Part shown: positions 17,348-17,386 of the stretch, piece by piece | Position numbering within the stretch: the first letter of the stretch is position 1 | How the letters are laid out: each line of letters opens with the position of its first letter | Assembly (NCBI GenBank): GCA_028292565.1 | Contig: JAQGMD010000303.1 | Coordinates: 1-17,386, forward strand | Direction of reading: 5' to 3' | DNA: 17,386 nt | DNA from: Burkholderia sp. | GTDB taxonomy: Bacteria; Pseudomonadota; Gammaproteobacteria; Burkholderiales; Burkholderiaceae | Program-made: the position numbers and the translations under genes | Notes under the pieces: model-generated | Databases searched by the model: none | What the model was told of the DNA's origin: nothing | The model's input: the letters and a program-made list of their open reading frames with translations, nothing else

Positions 17348-17386
17348 GACGACGAGCAACACGTTCGCAAGAAAAAAGAAGAACAG

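Overview
The window looks like chromosomal DNA of a GC-rich betaproteobacterium. The order Burkholderiales, perhaps near Oxalobacteraceae, fits best. This rests on the base composition, the GlgE/TreS-maltokinase/GlgB/GlgX gene order and the very long GlgE variant, not on a marker gene, so the taxonomy is an inference. No rRNA, tRNA, CRISPR array or insertion sequence was seen.

Left block (about 2-4257, plus strand): a two-gene unit. The first gene is cut by the left edge and encodes an ABC exporter with two cyclic-nucleotide-binding-like domains, a C39 leader peptidase, a six-helix membrane domain and an ATPase. Its stop overlaps the start of a sigma-54-dependent activator (ATGA) that has no receiver domain. 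Together they suggest a regulated peptide or protein export system, but no cargo gene is visible.

Junction (4258-4425): a short gap between convergent genes holds an inverted pair of hairpins, each bordered by GTAG/CTAC. This is the layout of a REP doublet.

Central block (15398 down to 4426, minus strand): a tight four-gene alpha-glucan operon transcribed glgE, treS-mak, glgB, glgX. TreS interconverts trehalose and maltose, and the fused maltokinase makes maltose-1-phosphate. GlgE adds the maltosyl unit to an alpha-1,4-glucan, GlgB introduces alpha-1,6 branches and GlgX removes them. GlgE carries an extra N-terminal domain of about 415 residues that resembles a GH13 barrel lacking two of its three catalytic acids. 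Gaps are 2 bp or overlaps of a few bases.

Right block (15399-17386): a 233-bp divergent intergenic region with a perfect inverted repeat (TTCCGCAA / TTGCGGAA) separates glgE from a plus-strand GH13 alpha-glucosidase. The last 200 bp are non-coding and contain two compact palindromes, one just after the alpha-glucosidase stop. The whole right part is thus a trehalose/maltose/alpha-glucan module using five different GH13 enzymes, all apparently cytoplasmic.
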